Shown: positions 54,850 through 64,000 of the stretch, in pieces | How positions within the stretch are numbered: position 1 is the stretch's first letter | Layout of the letters: each line of letters starts with the position of its first letter | Assembly: GCA_032622095.1 (NCBI GenBank) | Contig: CP136064.1 | Location: 45,266,573 to 45,330,572 of the forward strand | DNA length: 64,000 bases | Source of the DNA: Siphonodentalium dalli | Lineage: Eukaryota > Mollusca > Scaphopoda > Gadilida > Siphonodentaliidae | Reading direction: 5' to 3' | Notes under the pieces: generated by a model | The model's database searches: none | The model's input: the letters and a program-made list of their open reading frames with translations, nothing else | What the model was told of the DNA's origin: nothing | Position numbers and translations under genes: made by a program

Positions 54850-55400
54850 TTTTAGCTCATATGAGATGAAGTATACGTCGTACGTCCGTCCGTCTGCCAA
54901 TCAGTCAGCCATTGACTTCTTCTCCAGAACCATAACACCAAATGGGTTCATATTTGGTGTGGATGTTCCCTAGGTGACTCACATTCAAAATAGTTCAAAT
55001 GAGGTCACCAGGTCAATAATTGCGAAGCCAGGCCCATAGCTTTCCGCCATAGTAATTATTAAAACGACTTCTTCTCAAGAACCATCGGACCTACTTAGCT
55101 TATATTTGGGATTCAGATTTAGAGGTCACAAGGTCAAATCGGTGCGAATTAGATCGGACCCATGTGCTCTCTAATATGTTTAATGTCCAGATATCGACTT
55201 TCAAAAGAGGAAATGTACCCAGGAGTAATAAAATACCCTGTCCCATTTGCCACCACAAAGCCATCATATGCATGTTCCTTTTATAGAGCAGAAAATAATT
55301 AAATCGGACCCATGGCCCCATTGATATTGGGTTTTGGTGACCATATATCGACTTTCGAGATGTCAAGATGTAACGCGTTTTGAATTTTTGTCAGCCTGGT
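54850..55400 (+). repeat. Dispersed-repeat-like segment
   Basis: It starts 'tttttttagctcatatgaga' and continues with repeating phrases 'cttcttctccagaaccata' / 'cttcttctcaagaaccatcg' and 'gaggtcaccaggtcaa' / 'agaggtcacaaggtcaa', about 170 bp apart. The layout resembles 16489-17330, but the sequence is different. Confidence 0.55.
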
Positions 55401-55419
55401 AACAATTCCAGTGATTGCT

Positions 55420-55640
55420 ATAAAGAGCGTCTGTCGCCCAAAAGTGGTAGATAGTAAAGAGCGTTCTCAGTACATCAGCTTGTAAGCATATATTCCAGGC
55501 AAAGCAAAACTAAATTCATATGGCAATCAGGCATCGCTAAAGTACACATGCACAACAATTCGCAGAAAACGATCACAAAATCACATAATAGATAACGCTC
55601 TTTAAAATCTACTTTTTTTGCGACGAAATCATGACGCTCT
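55420..55640. repeat. 'ATAAAGAGCGTT' palindromic repeat
   Basis: 'ctataaagagcgtctgtcgc' and 'tagtaaagagcgttctcagt' on the left pair roughly with 'agataacgctctttaaaatc' and 'catgacgctctttatggc' on the right. Related copies lie at 14160 and 15100. Confidence 0.65.
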
Positions 55641-55794
55641 TTATGGCGAGCTTGGACAACAATTCAAAACGCATTAAACCTTTTTCTTTAGGAAAGAGAT
55701 ATCTGGCCACAAAGGCCCCACGTTAATGGGCCCGTAGGTCAGATATAATTAAACCTTCCATGCATGGAGCTTTCTGAAATTTTGCGAAAACCTT

Positions 55795-55965
55795 GCGCCA
55801 ATGTATTATTTTATAAATGCGAGTCTCCCATAAGGAGCCTCACATATATAAGAATGCATTGGCCTAACAATATTTACCCTTAACTACATGCAAGCCAGTG
55901 AATTCCCTTATATATGCGAGGCACACTTTGGTGGACTCGCATATATAAGAAGATACACTGACAAG
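55795..55965. mobile_element. Decayed hairpin module of the piggyBac-type MITE family
   Basis: 'gcgccaatgtattattttat' with 'atgcgagtctcccataagga', and later 'ccttatatatgcgaggcaca' with 'ggtggactcgcatatataag', match the two hairpins of the intact copies with many substitutions. The CCCTTTACCC ends are not recognisable. Confidence 0.7.
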
Positions 55966-57417
55966 GGTCTTTAATGCTGCACCAGGGCAGTTCCGCCATG
56001 AACGGGTTAATGGGCCCGTATGTCCGAACTAATTAATTGCTGGTATAAAAACGCATAGATGGCGATTATATGGTTCAAATCGGACAGGGTAACGTTAGAG
56101 TAGTTTTTATTGTTCACATTTTAATTTTGTTGTTTGAAGTTTTGAAATAGAAAATCAATACAACTACGAAAACATATATCTGTATACTATATGTTTCCTC
56201 TCCCGTTCTCAGATTCTTCAAATATTTGACCACAAATAAGTTCCGAGATTTGTGATACAGTAGTTTTTGTCTAGATTCCAGGCACAATCATGAGGTTTAT
56301 TTACTTACCCTGTTTAACGGTATATGCCTATATAGTCCTGTTTTGCGGGAAATACTTCTAATCCACGTGTCATATATGTGTCTAGTACTGTCTACCGGTT
56401 CCGCAGTGCCATTCTATACCCATTCAGACGTGAGGAGTGAATTGATCTATCCCCATATAGTCAAATTGATGTCCACAGCATAACATTTTTATAAATATCT
56501 TAAACATACTCGGTTGTTGGTCTTGTCTTAATTCAATTATTAATGGAGTTACCTTAGTGACATCAATTGTCGGCAGCAGGAGCTCGAATGCGAAACAATG
56601 GGCGTACATTTACTGTGATTAGTACGGTGAATTTTAAGACCCACCGGCGTGTTATCCATTCGTCCTGGTGCGGCTGTTGTCTGACAGAATGCCCCAGAGA
56701 TCCCACTACAAAATCCGATCGCGCCCGACCGTATATACCTCCCAGGATTCCGATCGACATGGTTCTTGCAGATTAGACATGTGTGTACCAAAGTTCCACC
56801 CCAAGCCCGCAGCTCGAGTGGAACCGCCACTGTTAACTCCTAACACGGCCGGTTCCGCTAGGTAATCAAAATAATTAAAAAAAGGCACATAGTTGTTGAC
56901 GCGGGAATGGATATAATAGAGACTTTTCGCATCCTCACGTTTACGATTACGAATACGGGTAGCTATTCGTAGTCGTAAGTCTATCCGTATGGCCAAAAAG
57001 TCCTTTCGCAAAACGACCACGCGTAAGAGTTTTGACGAACACGTACGATCATTGTTTCGTACCACTTTTACAACTCAAAGCGTGTGTTTGGTATACAGTC
57101 CCTTAATACTTCACTTATCGTCTCATTTGCAACAATGCGATAATCATGACCTGTTAATATTGTCAATAATTCGACCAGTCACAACATACGACCCGGGATT
57201 CTCGTGATATATTGTGGCAATACAGGTATAAATGCCAGGTCATATGTGGTGGAAATTCAGTTCGTTAAGCTGATGGGGAAGAGGGGTTCCTGACATCAAC
57301 CATGACGCCATCGTTCAAAGCCCTTTAACGTCCGCGAGTTGATTTCAATGCGATTTCGGCTTCCCCTCTTTGGGTTTAGGAAATCCGACATAAGGTTGGT
57401 GAGCTCGCTGATGTGCA
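55966..57417. other. No gene confirmed
   Basis: A region of higher GC (56540-56870) has overlapping open frames. One segment (about 56770-56864) has an acceptor-like ttcttgcag and a gtaatc donor, but no recognisable product. About 56935-57000 is an inverted relative of 58480-58525 ('tatccgtaatcgtaaacgtg' type). Confidence 0.35.
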
Positions 57418-57419
57418 TC

Positions 57420-57695
57420 ACTTCTGATTTGTTACTACCAAAATCGAAACAAAGTCGACACGGTAGAAGCGATGTGCATCAAGTTGCTTTTTTGTCAGAT
57501 ATTTGACAAACCGGCAAAATTTCGTTGAACAAAATGTTGATAAATAACAGGTTTTGGGCAATTTTATATATACTGTGGTTAGCATTAATTTTGAGCAATT
57601 ACTCGATTCTGATAACAGAAGCGGCATTTCCAAAAAAAATTGTTGTTGGAATCTGATGATATGGGGGGACATCTAATCGGATTGAGTACCTTTAA
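57420..57695. mobile_element. TTAA-type MITE, right part of a second copy
   Basis: From 'aaaatttcgttgaacaaaat' (about 57516) to 'cggattgagtacctttaaa' (57678-57696) it matches 11815-11988. The left end is not recognised. Confidence 0.7.
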
Positions 57696-58527
57696 ATGCC
57701 GCATTTGTGCGTGTTCTTTAATTTAAAAATAAATGCAAAGAACAAACCCGACAGAGACTGCTGAGCTCTGGTGATGGATGTGGGTGTGCCAAATATTCTT
57801 TTAGTTACGGTTCAGGAGCAGAAATCAATACTTACCAGTTGAATCGGGATCCAGGGTAGGTTCAGGTTACTCAGACAGAGTACTTTGTGTAACTTAGAAC
57901 TCGTATATGAATTCCATGTAATTTTAAAATCGGTTATGAATTCCATGTAATTTTAAAATGCCCTGCATTACAGACTCTCTACGAGAGATATACATAAAAC
58001 CCAACTTTTACCGAAAACCGAATATTATGTTTAGCACACGTTAGGACACCACCATGGGTTGTTGAATTTCACTATATATTGTGTACTATCTTGCACATAA
58101 TAATCACTCAAAACTCCTCATGCATCGCACACTATATACTGTATTTTTGGCGACTGGTTTCATAGTGCACTCCTCATATTGTAAAGTTTTCTGTCGCAGC
58201 CAGCGATGGCTATCCGTTGTGAATAGCGATCTTATTTCGCGGGAAGCTCGTGATTCACGACGACGAGTACAGTGATTGACAATCTAAACAGCATATCGAG
58301 GTCGTGGCTCAATATTACTGGATGGTTTACAACAGTCTCGAACGGAGTAAAGTGATATATTGCAGAAATAAATTTCAGGTGTTATTTGAGCTTATTAGAA
58401 ACCATGAAATCGTAACCGTCATTACGGATAGTAAAATACGCGAACGATTAGAAAGTACACAAAGGTTGGTGACGTGGTACCCTACCCGTATCCGTAATCG
58501 TAAACGTGAGTTTTGCGAAAGGTCTCT
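57696..58527. other. No gene confirmed
   Basis: It contains a 30-bp direct duplication ('atgaattccatgtaatttta' at about 57906 and 57937). An open frame at 58304-58594 has no recognised motif. Confidence 0.4.
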
Positions 58528-58760
58528 ACTAACTCCATATGCTACGGTCGGATTCGTAGCGAATACCCATCAGCATCCCTGGGTGATCAGGTAAGTTGCT
58601 AGCTAAGGCGGAATTCGATATACTAACTCCATATGATACGGTCGGATTTGTAGCGAATACCCCTCAGCATCCTTGGGTGATCGGGTAAGTTGCTAGCTAA
58701 GGCGGAAGTCGATATACTAACTGTATATGATACGGTCGGATTCGCTATGCATGTATGCAA
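58528..58760 (+). repeat. 94-bp tandem repeat, ~2.4 copies
   Basis: 'actaactccatatgatacgg' occurs at 58528, 58622 and 58716 (exact 94-bp steps). Each full unit ends with the 'gggtaagttgctagctaagg' segment. Confidence 0.9.
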
Positions 58761-59954
58761 AAACCGTTAGGGCGGTATTCACCAAATAAGTTTATTTTAT
58801 AAACCAGGTAAGTTATTTGCTAACGGCTGAATACTAGCGCTTACACCACACTCATTATATGTGGCCGACTGTCAACAATTACAAGAAAACCATAGTCAGA
58901 AATGGTAACGCGCTCAAGATCTTATACTATATACCCATGATTGTAATTATATAATCTTTTTCATTTCTGTTATTTGTAGTCGGCAAAGCTTATCACAAAC
59001 CAAAAATCAACATTATTGACATAATGTAAACGTCAATAAACGAAATTGAAATTCTCAACTAAACCTTTTACCGGGCTCGCCATCGGGGTCGCACTACAGC
59101 TCGGTCTCGGGGTCGCACTACAACTTTTAATGTGTCCCAATAATTAACATAAATAGAACCCCCAGCGCTATGGCAGCGCCCAGGCGAAATGAGAATTTGT
59201 ACATTAGTATACACGCGGCACGCGTAACAATCGTACTTGGACCCCGTTTACATGCGCGCGATGAATTTATTATGAACAAGATTTCAGATATGTTCATGAG
59301 AATGCATTAATCGTTCAAATATTAACGTGGAACTGAACTAGGAACGTGCACGTGGTGCCGTCGATATAAACATGTATGTTGAAAAGGCTGTGTTAGTGCA
59401 ACCATGTCAATGGACGGATAAATGAATAGCAACCAGCCTGGACCACATGTGGCGCCACGGTTTTAGGCGCCTATACGCTATATGAAAACCTGACTTTTGA
59501 CAATATACCGTTATCTTCATAAGTGCGTTTATCAGTATGTTCCTGTTAATTGGGTTGGGTTGGGTTGAGTTACGCCGTTACTGATACCAAGAATGATCCC
59601 AGTATAATACACGAGAGTAAGAGCTTCAGCACTAAACTGTTATAGCTGGTGTTGCAACAAACAGCTCCCGTTGCCACACACCACACGATCCGAGGGTCGA
59701 TGGGGGGCATTATATATACATATACGGAAAAACAAAATTAAACCAATGATAATTGATTGTGGTAATATCTGGCTATTTATTTTTCCCGTACTGAAACTTT
59801 AACATTTCATATTTTAATGAATTAAATTGATACCAATATGATCATTCCAACTGCGTTAGTGTCTTCGTTGTTGGTAAAGCCGTGGTTTAGACATTCTAAT
59901 TTTAAACTCCTCATAAGGATAAAAAACACGTGAGCTAACCACCATAAAAACTTT
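58761..59954. other. No gene or known repeat seen
   Basis: It is mixed AT-rich sequence. A short near-duplicate ('ctcggtctcggggtcgcact' and 'gctcgccatcggggtcgcac') lies at 59075-59125. Confidence 0.5.
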
Positions 59955-60027
59955 ATATACCGTTTCATAAGAGACAATAATTGCTAACTAATAGTTAGCA
60001 ATTATTGTCTCTTATGAAACGGTATAT
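59955..60027. repeat. 73-bp perfect palindrome
   Basis: The left arm 'atataccgtttcataagaga' with 'caataattgctaacta' is followed after a single A by its exact inverse. It directly abuts the larger inverted repeat at 60027. Confidence 0.92.
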
Positions 60028-60510
60028 GAAATCTGTTTCTTTTTTAACCAAAAGTCAAATAGGTTCCTACTGTCGGTCATAGTTTTGGGCTGAAACGCTA
60101 TCAATTCGGCTTGGTGTGCCAGACTGTAAATATCCAACAGTTAATTTAAGAAGTTTGCACTAGCTAGTTTAGACAATTCCTTCCCAATGGGGTACAGCTG
60201 ATATTTCCCGTAACTTTTGTCTCCAATATAAGTTACGTTAGTAACTATCCCTTCAAAACACGTTTCATCTCTTTTCTTAATTGGAAAGTGGGTTTCAAAC
60301 TGAACTTATATTGGAGAGACATTTACTGGAACTATCAGCTGTACCCCATTGGAAAGGAATTGTCTAAACTAGCTAGTGCAAACTTCTTAAATTAACTGTT
60401 GGATATTTACAGTCTGGCACACCAAGCCGAATTTAATAGCGTTTCAGCCCAAAACTATGACCGACAGTAGGAACCTATTTGACTTTTGGTTAAAAAAGAA
60501 ACAGATTTCA
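60027..60510. mobile_element. Inverted-repeat element, ~208-bp arms around a 67-bp loop
   Basis: The left arm (60027-60235) and right arm (60303-60510) pair nearly perfectly. They include 'gtcaaataggttcctactgt', 'gccagactgtaaatatccaa' and 'caatggggtacagctgata'. The few differences are single substitutions, which suggests either recent formation or gene conversion. There is no coding sequence, and no clear target duplication is visible. Confidence 0.9.
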
Positions 60511-61709
60511 CAATAAAATAATCAGAACATTTGATACCCCCACCGTGAGCATTTCCATGATAACAATGGTATAAAAGAAACTAAACTATCTTATAAAAAG
60601 GGGAGTGTACCGCATCCATGTTTATACATATGCGTACGCATTGGGCATTTAAGGTTAAACCAAACCAGTTTTCAATTTTAAAATTGGTAGAAAAGTATCA
60701 AAACAACCACACTCTTGACTTTTTGCGCACATACAGACAAAACAGTCAGCTAATTTCCGTAAAAGAAAGTACAACAGGATTCAGGAGAACTCCATAATAA
60801 ACGCTTACTTGATAAATCCACATTTTATAGTAACAAAACGTATTTATTTAAAATTTTCCAAAGCCAGGGTATGTGTTGTGGGTCAACTTTACCATAAGGC
60901 AAACAGCTGGATTTTACTGTGACTGTAATTGTGCAAGGTCAGATTCCCTCAGCAAGCCAGCTTATATTTTAACATGGCCAGCCTGGTCCAAATCCCAATC
61001 AGGATTAATCAAGAGATTACTCATGAATTCCCACCAGCAAGTTTACAATGGATACAGTCATTGCCAAATACTGTTGTGTGATATCTGGTTGTGTCATTTC
61101 AAAATTTGATCACTCGCTTCAAAAACATGAGAATTAAATCATGTTTTGTGCTGTAATATATGGATTTCTCAACAAAGCGTTCTTGACAGAGATCTCCCCA
61201 ATCGGGATTCAGTTTTGTTTGTGGAAATATCTCAACAACAGACCCTGTAAGTGTGCAAAAAGTCAGAATTAAGTTCGGAAGAAAGTATCAAATATTTCCA
61301 ATTTCTGTCACAGGTAAAGTGTTATTTACTACATATAATGTATGTATAGTTCTTTTTAGATTTTCATGTGAATGTGTGCCATTTTTTTCTCTACTTAAAA
61401 AATTACCCAAATTTGAACCGGAGTCCATATTGGAGTCTTCGGTTAAGCCTTAAATAAAACATTTGCAATAAATTATTTGCAAAATGGCATAACGGTAAAT
61501 TCAGATACCTCTTTCTCACGAATAAGACAGGTTGTGGTCATCCAATACTTGATGTGGCAACTACGATTAAATTTCTTCGCTCAAGGCGTACATGTAAACC
61601 CCACATCTCTTGATTGGATAATTATTTGCCGCGGCGACGTCTTCTCGTGCATCGACGACCACAGACAGCTTCGTATTAAGCTTCGCCCTGTTAAAACTAC
61701 TTGGACTAT
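60511..61709. other. No gene recognised
   Basis: AT-rich with several short open frames and no splice-bounded segment that resembles a known domain. Confidence 0.5.
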
Positions 61710-61803
61710 ATATAAACCCAGTTGGTGAATACCAACCCAGTTGGGGGGGTGTACGGTCTGGTGGTAGGTACTATTTGGTCCGAATTCACCAAGTGGGTTT
61801 ATT
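61710..61803. repeat. Short hairpin
   Basis: 'tataaacccagttggtgaat' pairs with 'gaattcaccaagtgggttta' around a loop containing a G-run. It is probably a small MITE at the edge of the LINE copy. Confidence 0.65.
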
Positions 61804-62690
61804 AACGCCCCTCGGGTGTATACCGTGGTACAGATTTTAGAAAGCCGTGGTTCGCTGGGCATTTTATAAATAGATAATGTTTTTTTCCGGTAATTGACAA
61901 TTTTCAGTAGATCCCTATTTGCGGAGGTCTATTTGAGGAGGTCCCCGAATTCGCTGAGGTCCCCTAAAGTGTTCGAAATATGTTTATTTTAATGAGGTAA
62001 CGGGTGCGTATATGTCAATTGATACGTATTTTAAACATTAACAACACGATCATCATAATAGTGGTTTGTTCTATCAATCATATCATCATCATCATCATCA
62101 TAATACGGAACAAGTCTTGCGAATTTTCGTCACAATATCATTATTTGCAATGTTTGTTTACAAATATATGTATCGTCATTCGATATTTACTTTTGAGTCA
62201 ATTGAACATATTACGTGTCGTCGAACTCGTATTTTATATAATAGAAGAATGAGTCTATGTATATTTTGAATTGATCGAGTGTTGGAACCTCAACAGCTAA
62301 GTCTGGCAGAGAGTTCCAGCTATTTACCACATTCTGCGTGAATAAATATTTTCCTATGGCCTTGTTAACAATGGGCATCTGTAGCTTTTTATTATGTCCT
62401 CTTGTTCTTCCTGGTGATGTATTTATAATAGGTCACAGGCATTGATATTGTAATGATCATTCAACAGTTTATATACCTCGATTAGATCTCCTCTAAATCT
62501 TCGATATTTTAAAGACATCAGATTGAGTCATATCATTCGGTGTCGGTAGCATTGAGTTTTGATTTGACGAACTAGTTTCGTTGCTTTTCTTTGTATTTCT
62601 CTAACACAATGCATTTGATATTTTTGGTCTCCAAGCAGAGTCACAGTATTCGATGATAGGTCTGACCGTTGGAAATTTCACACCAACAGG
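61790..62690 (-). mobile_element. LINE 3' end (L2/CR1-like), opposite-orientation copy
   Basis: On the minus strand, frames near 62690-62510 resemble a reverse transcriptase C-terminal part (VRPIIEYCDSAW, then after shifts LKYRRFRGDLIEVYKLLND). They are followed by the same KLQMPIVNKAIGKYLFTQ and VVNSWNSLPDLAVE tail as at 42516. The UTR with an (ATC)n run (about 62083-62101) follows, down to the 'taacgcccctcgggtgtata' edge. Frameshifts and stops show it is dead. Confidence 0.82.
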
Positions 62691-62779
62691 TTGAAATTGT
62701 TCTCGTTTGATTTTCCAACAATTTATTAGTGGGGAATTTTTTGTCTTTACACCGACATTTGCATATTTTCCTACGTTTG

Positions 62780-63150
62780 AATTGCCATCAAGTGGAATTT
62801 TCCAACTGTATACGGGGTGTCAGGTTGGAAATGTTCAACACTTTGAAAGCTTAAGGAGGGTCTAGATGCTAAAAAATAATACTAATTAATGTAAGAAAAC
62901 CAAATCAGGGTGTGAATTATCCTGAATGTAATAAATTTCAGATCTCTAACTGTTCTAATTCTGTGCCGAACCGTGGTCGGACCAGTATATCCCCCCGGTT
63001 AGCCTACTGATCCATTCGAAATAGCCTACCATCCAGGCTTATGATGGAACACTTGGTAACATCGGGGGAGGGTGCAAATGGAAAATTACAAAACTTGAAA
63101 TTCGGTCTGGTTCAAGGTGAGGGGTTCAGTTGGAAATTACAACATGCATT
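62780..63150 (-). repeat. Dispersed poly-C repeat (inverted copy)
   Basis: 'ggtgtcaggttggaaat' and 'ggtctggttcaaggtgaggg' are inverses of phrases in 14740-14935 and 32335-32520. Confidence 0.6.
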
Positions 63151-63196
63151 TATGTTCGCATGGCGCGTGCACATTCCACGTCGTACTTGGCATCAA

Positions 63197-63416
63197 CTGT
63201 AACGTGGTAGAATACCCTAGTACAGTTCCATGGTACATCACCATACTACCATAGGTACCATGGTAGTACCATGTAACAACGCTAATACCATGGCAGTATA
63301 ACTTGTAACATGATATAGTACCTTCGTACAGTGCCGTGGTGTAGTGCCATGGTAGATATCAATTTAACGTGGTAATACCGTGGTAGTATACCATGATAGT
63401 ATCATGGTATGTTATA
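63197..63416. repeat. Degenerate 'TACCATGGTAG' repeat
   Basis: About a dozen imperfect copies of a self-complementary taccatggta word spaced 10-25 bp apart. Confidence 0.85.
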
Positions 63417-63520
63417 TCTCACGTGACATCGCGTTCTGATTTGCTGCACACTGCTATACTATTTTACGATAGTACCCCAGTAGGATCCCTACATGCCTAC
63501 TATTCTTTTTCTATTTATAG

Positions 63521-63630
63521 TGACACTCTCATTTCTCGAAATCTGGTTGCCGCCTAAAGATACGGTCAATCTTAAACTATATACCTTGTACAATAATTGT
63601 TGCAACATCGGTATAGCATTAGATCTATTG
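63521..63630 (+). CDS. Unidentified candidate exon
   Basis: It is bounded by a pyrimidine-rich acceptor (tttctatttatag) and a consensus donor (gtaagt). One frame is open throughout and reads TLSFLEIWLPPKDTVNLKLY and on to NNCCNIGIALDLL. No family is recognised. The splice sites make it better than a random open frame, but it is unsupported by neighbours. Confidence 0.25.
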
Positions 63631-63760
63631 GTAAGTTGCAATGATCTTACAAATGTCCGATCATATCTAGCCAATGTATTTAATAATTTGTCCATTTAGT
63701 TGGCAAGCGGCCAGTCCTAATTTATAATTTCCTTTTCCGTTTTAATCGAAGTTAAGCCAG

Positions 63761-64000
63761 TTAAAGGTACTCAACCCGATAAAACTCATCTCAATTACTA
63801 TTTCAATGGCTTCGGGGGTCAAAAATATTTGATTCGAGTCGAGGAAGTCACCCATCAAAGCTCAGATTTGTTAGATATCGATTTTAGAAATCTATTATTT
63901 TTCATTATCGGGAATACTATCTGGCCCAGAACTCAGTCAAAATTGAGTTAAAATTTCCACTTGATTTTAGAGTTATCCATCCTTGTCTGTTTGAATAGAT
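63761..64000. mobile_element. TTAA-type MITE, left part, runs off the window
   Basis: It begins TTAAAGGTACTCAACCCGAT and then follows 11549-11780 in order ('cttcgggggtcaaaaatatt', 'acccatcaaagctcag', 'agttatccatc'). The right end is outside the window. Confidence 0.75.

Noticed and set aside
1-64000. tRNA and rRNA genes
   Set aside because: Looked for B-box-like and cloverleaf patterns by eye and saw none that hold up. A covariance-model scan would be decisive.

Overview
This is a stretch of a eukaryotic, animal genome. Coding sequence is sparse and split into small exons with GT-AG borders, introns run to kilobases, the base composition is AT-rich, and most of the window is transposable-element debris, microsatellites and tandem repeats. 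The protein families (a CAP/EGF/ShK-type secreted protein and a PAN-like/EGF/C-type lectin), Helitron-like elements ending in CTAG, and abundant palindromic MITEs suggest an aquatic invertebrate such as a mollusc, brachiopod or amphioxus relative. The sequence alone does not settle the phylum.

Genes. On the + strand six consecutive exons (7675-17724) join in perfect phase. They encode most of a CAP (SCP/TAPS) domain, a cysteine-rich hinge, an EGF-like module and a six-cysteine ShK-like module. Two further phase-compatible exons at 40137-40202 and 40923-40978 could supply a Thr/Ser-rich stalk and a hydrophobic C-terminal anchor. The first exon(s) of this gene were not found. On the - strand, inside that possible long intron, lies an apparently intronless C-type lectin gene (29771-30453). 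It is interrupted by one missing base just before the conserved WxND region. A few other exon-like stretches (29386-29559 -, 44890-45239 -, 63521-63630 +) are reported at low confidence.

Repeats, left to right. 1-3496 is a head-to-tail chain of six Helitron-like units on the - strand, several carrying a 122-bp internal tandem repeat. 4690-5613, 16489-17330 and 44385-44870 are copies of one tandemly structured dispersed repeat. 12450-12849, 17830-18238 and 30802-31190 are full-length piggyBac-type MITEs built from two mirror-image hairpins. The same hairpin module sits in a different element at 26384-26848 and, decayed, at 55795-55965. 26997-28016 is a tandem duplication of a foldback unit. 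33136-34326 is a foldback element, 34408-35471 a + strand Helitron-like element, and 36700-38470 a decayed satellite.

The most striking region is 45935-52806. A 28-bp minisatellite has been invaded twice. The first insertion is a 3.05-kb foldback element made of inverted arrays of a ~142-bp GC-rich repeat, flanked by a 9-bp target duplication. The second is a 3.5-kb element with ~700-bp terminal inverted repeats and a 5-bp duplication, carrying a broken C2H2 zinc-finger exon. The right part holds a LINE 3' end (61790-62690, -) whose partner lies in opposite orientation at 42516-43220, and a 556-bp nested palindrome at 59955-60510. The rest is AT-rich sequence in which I see no gene.
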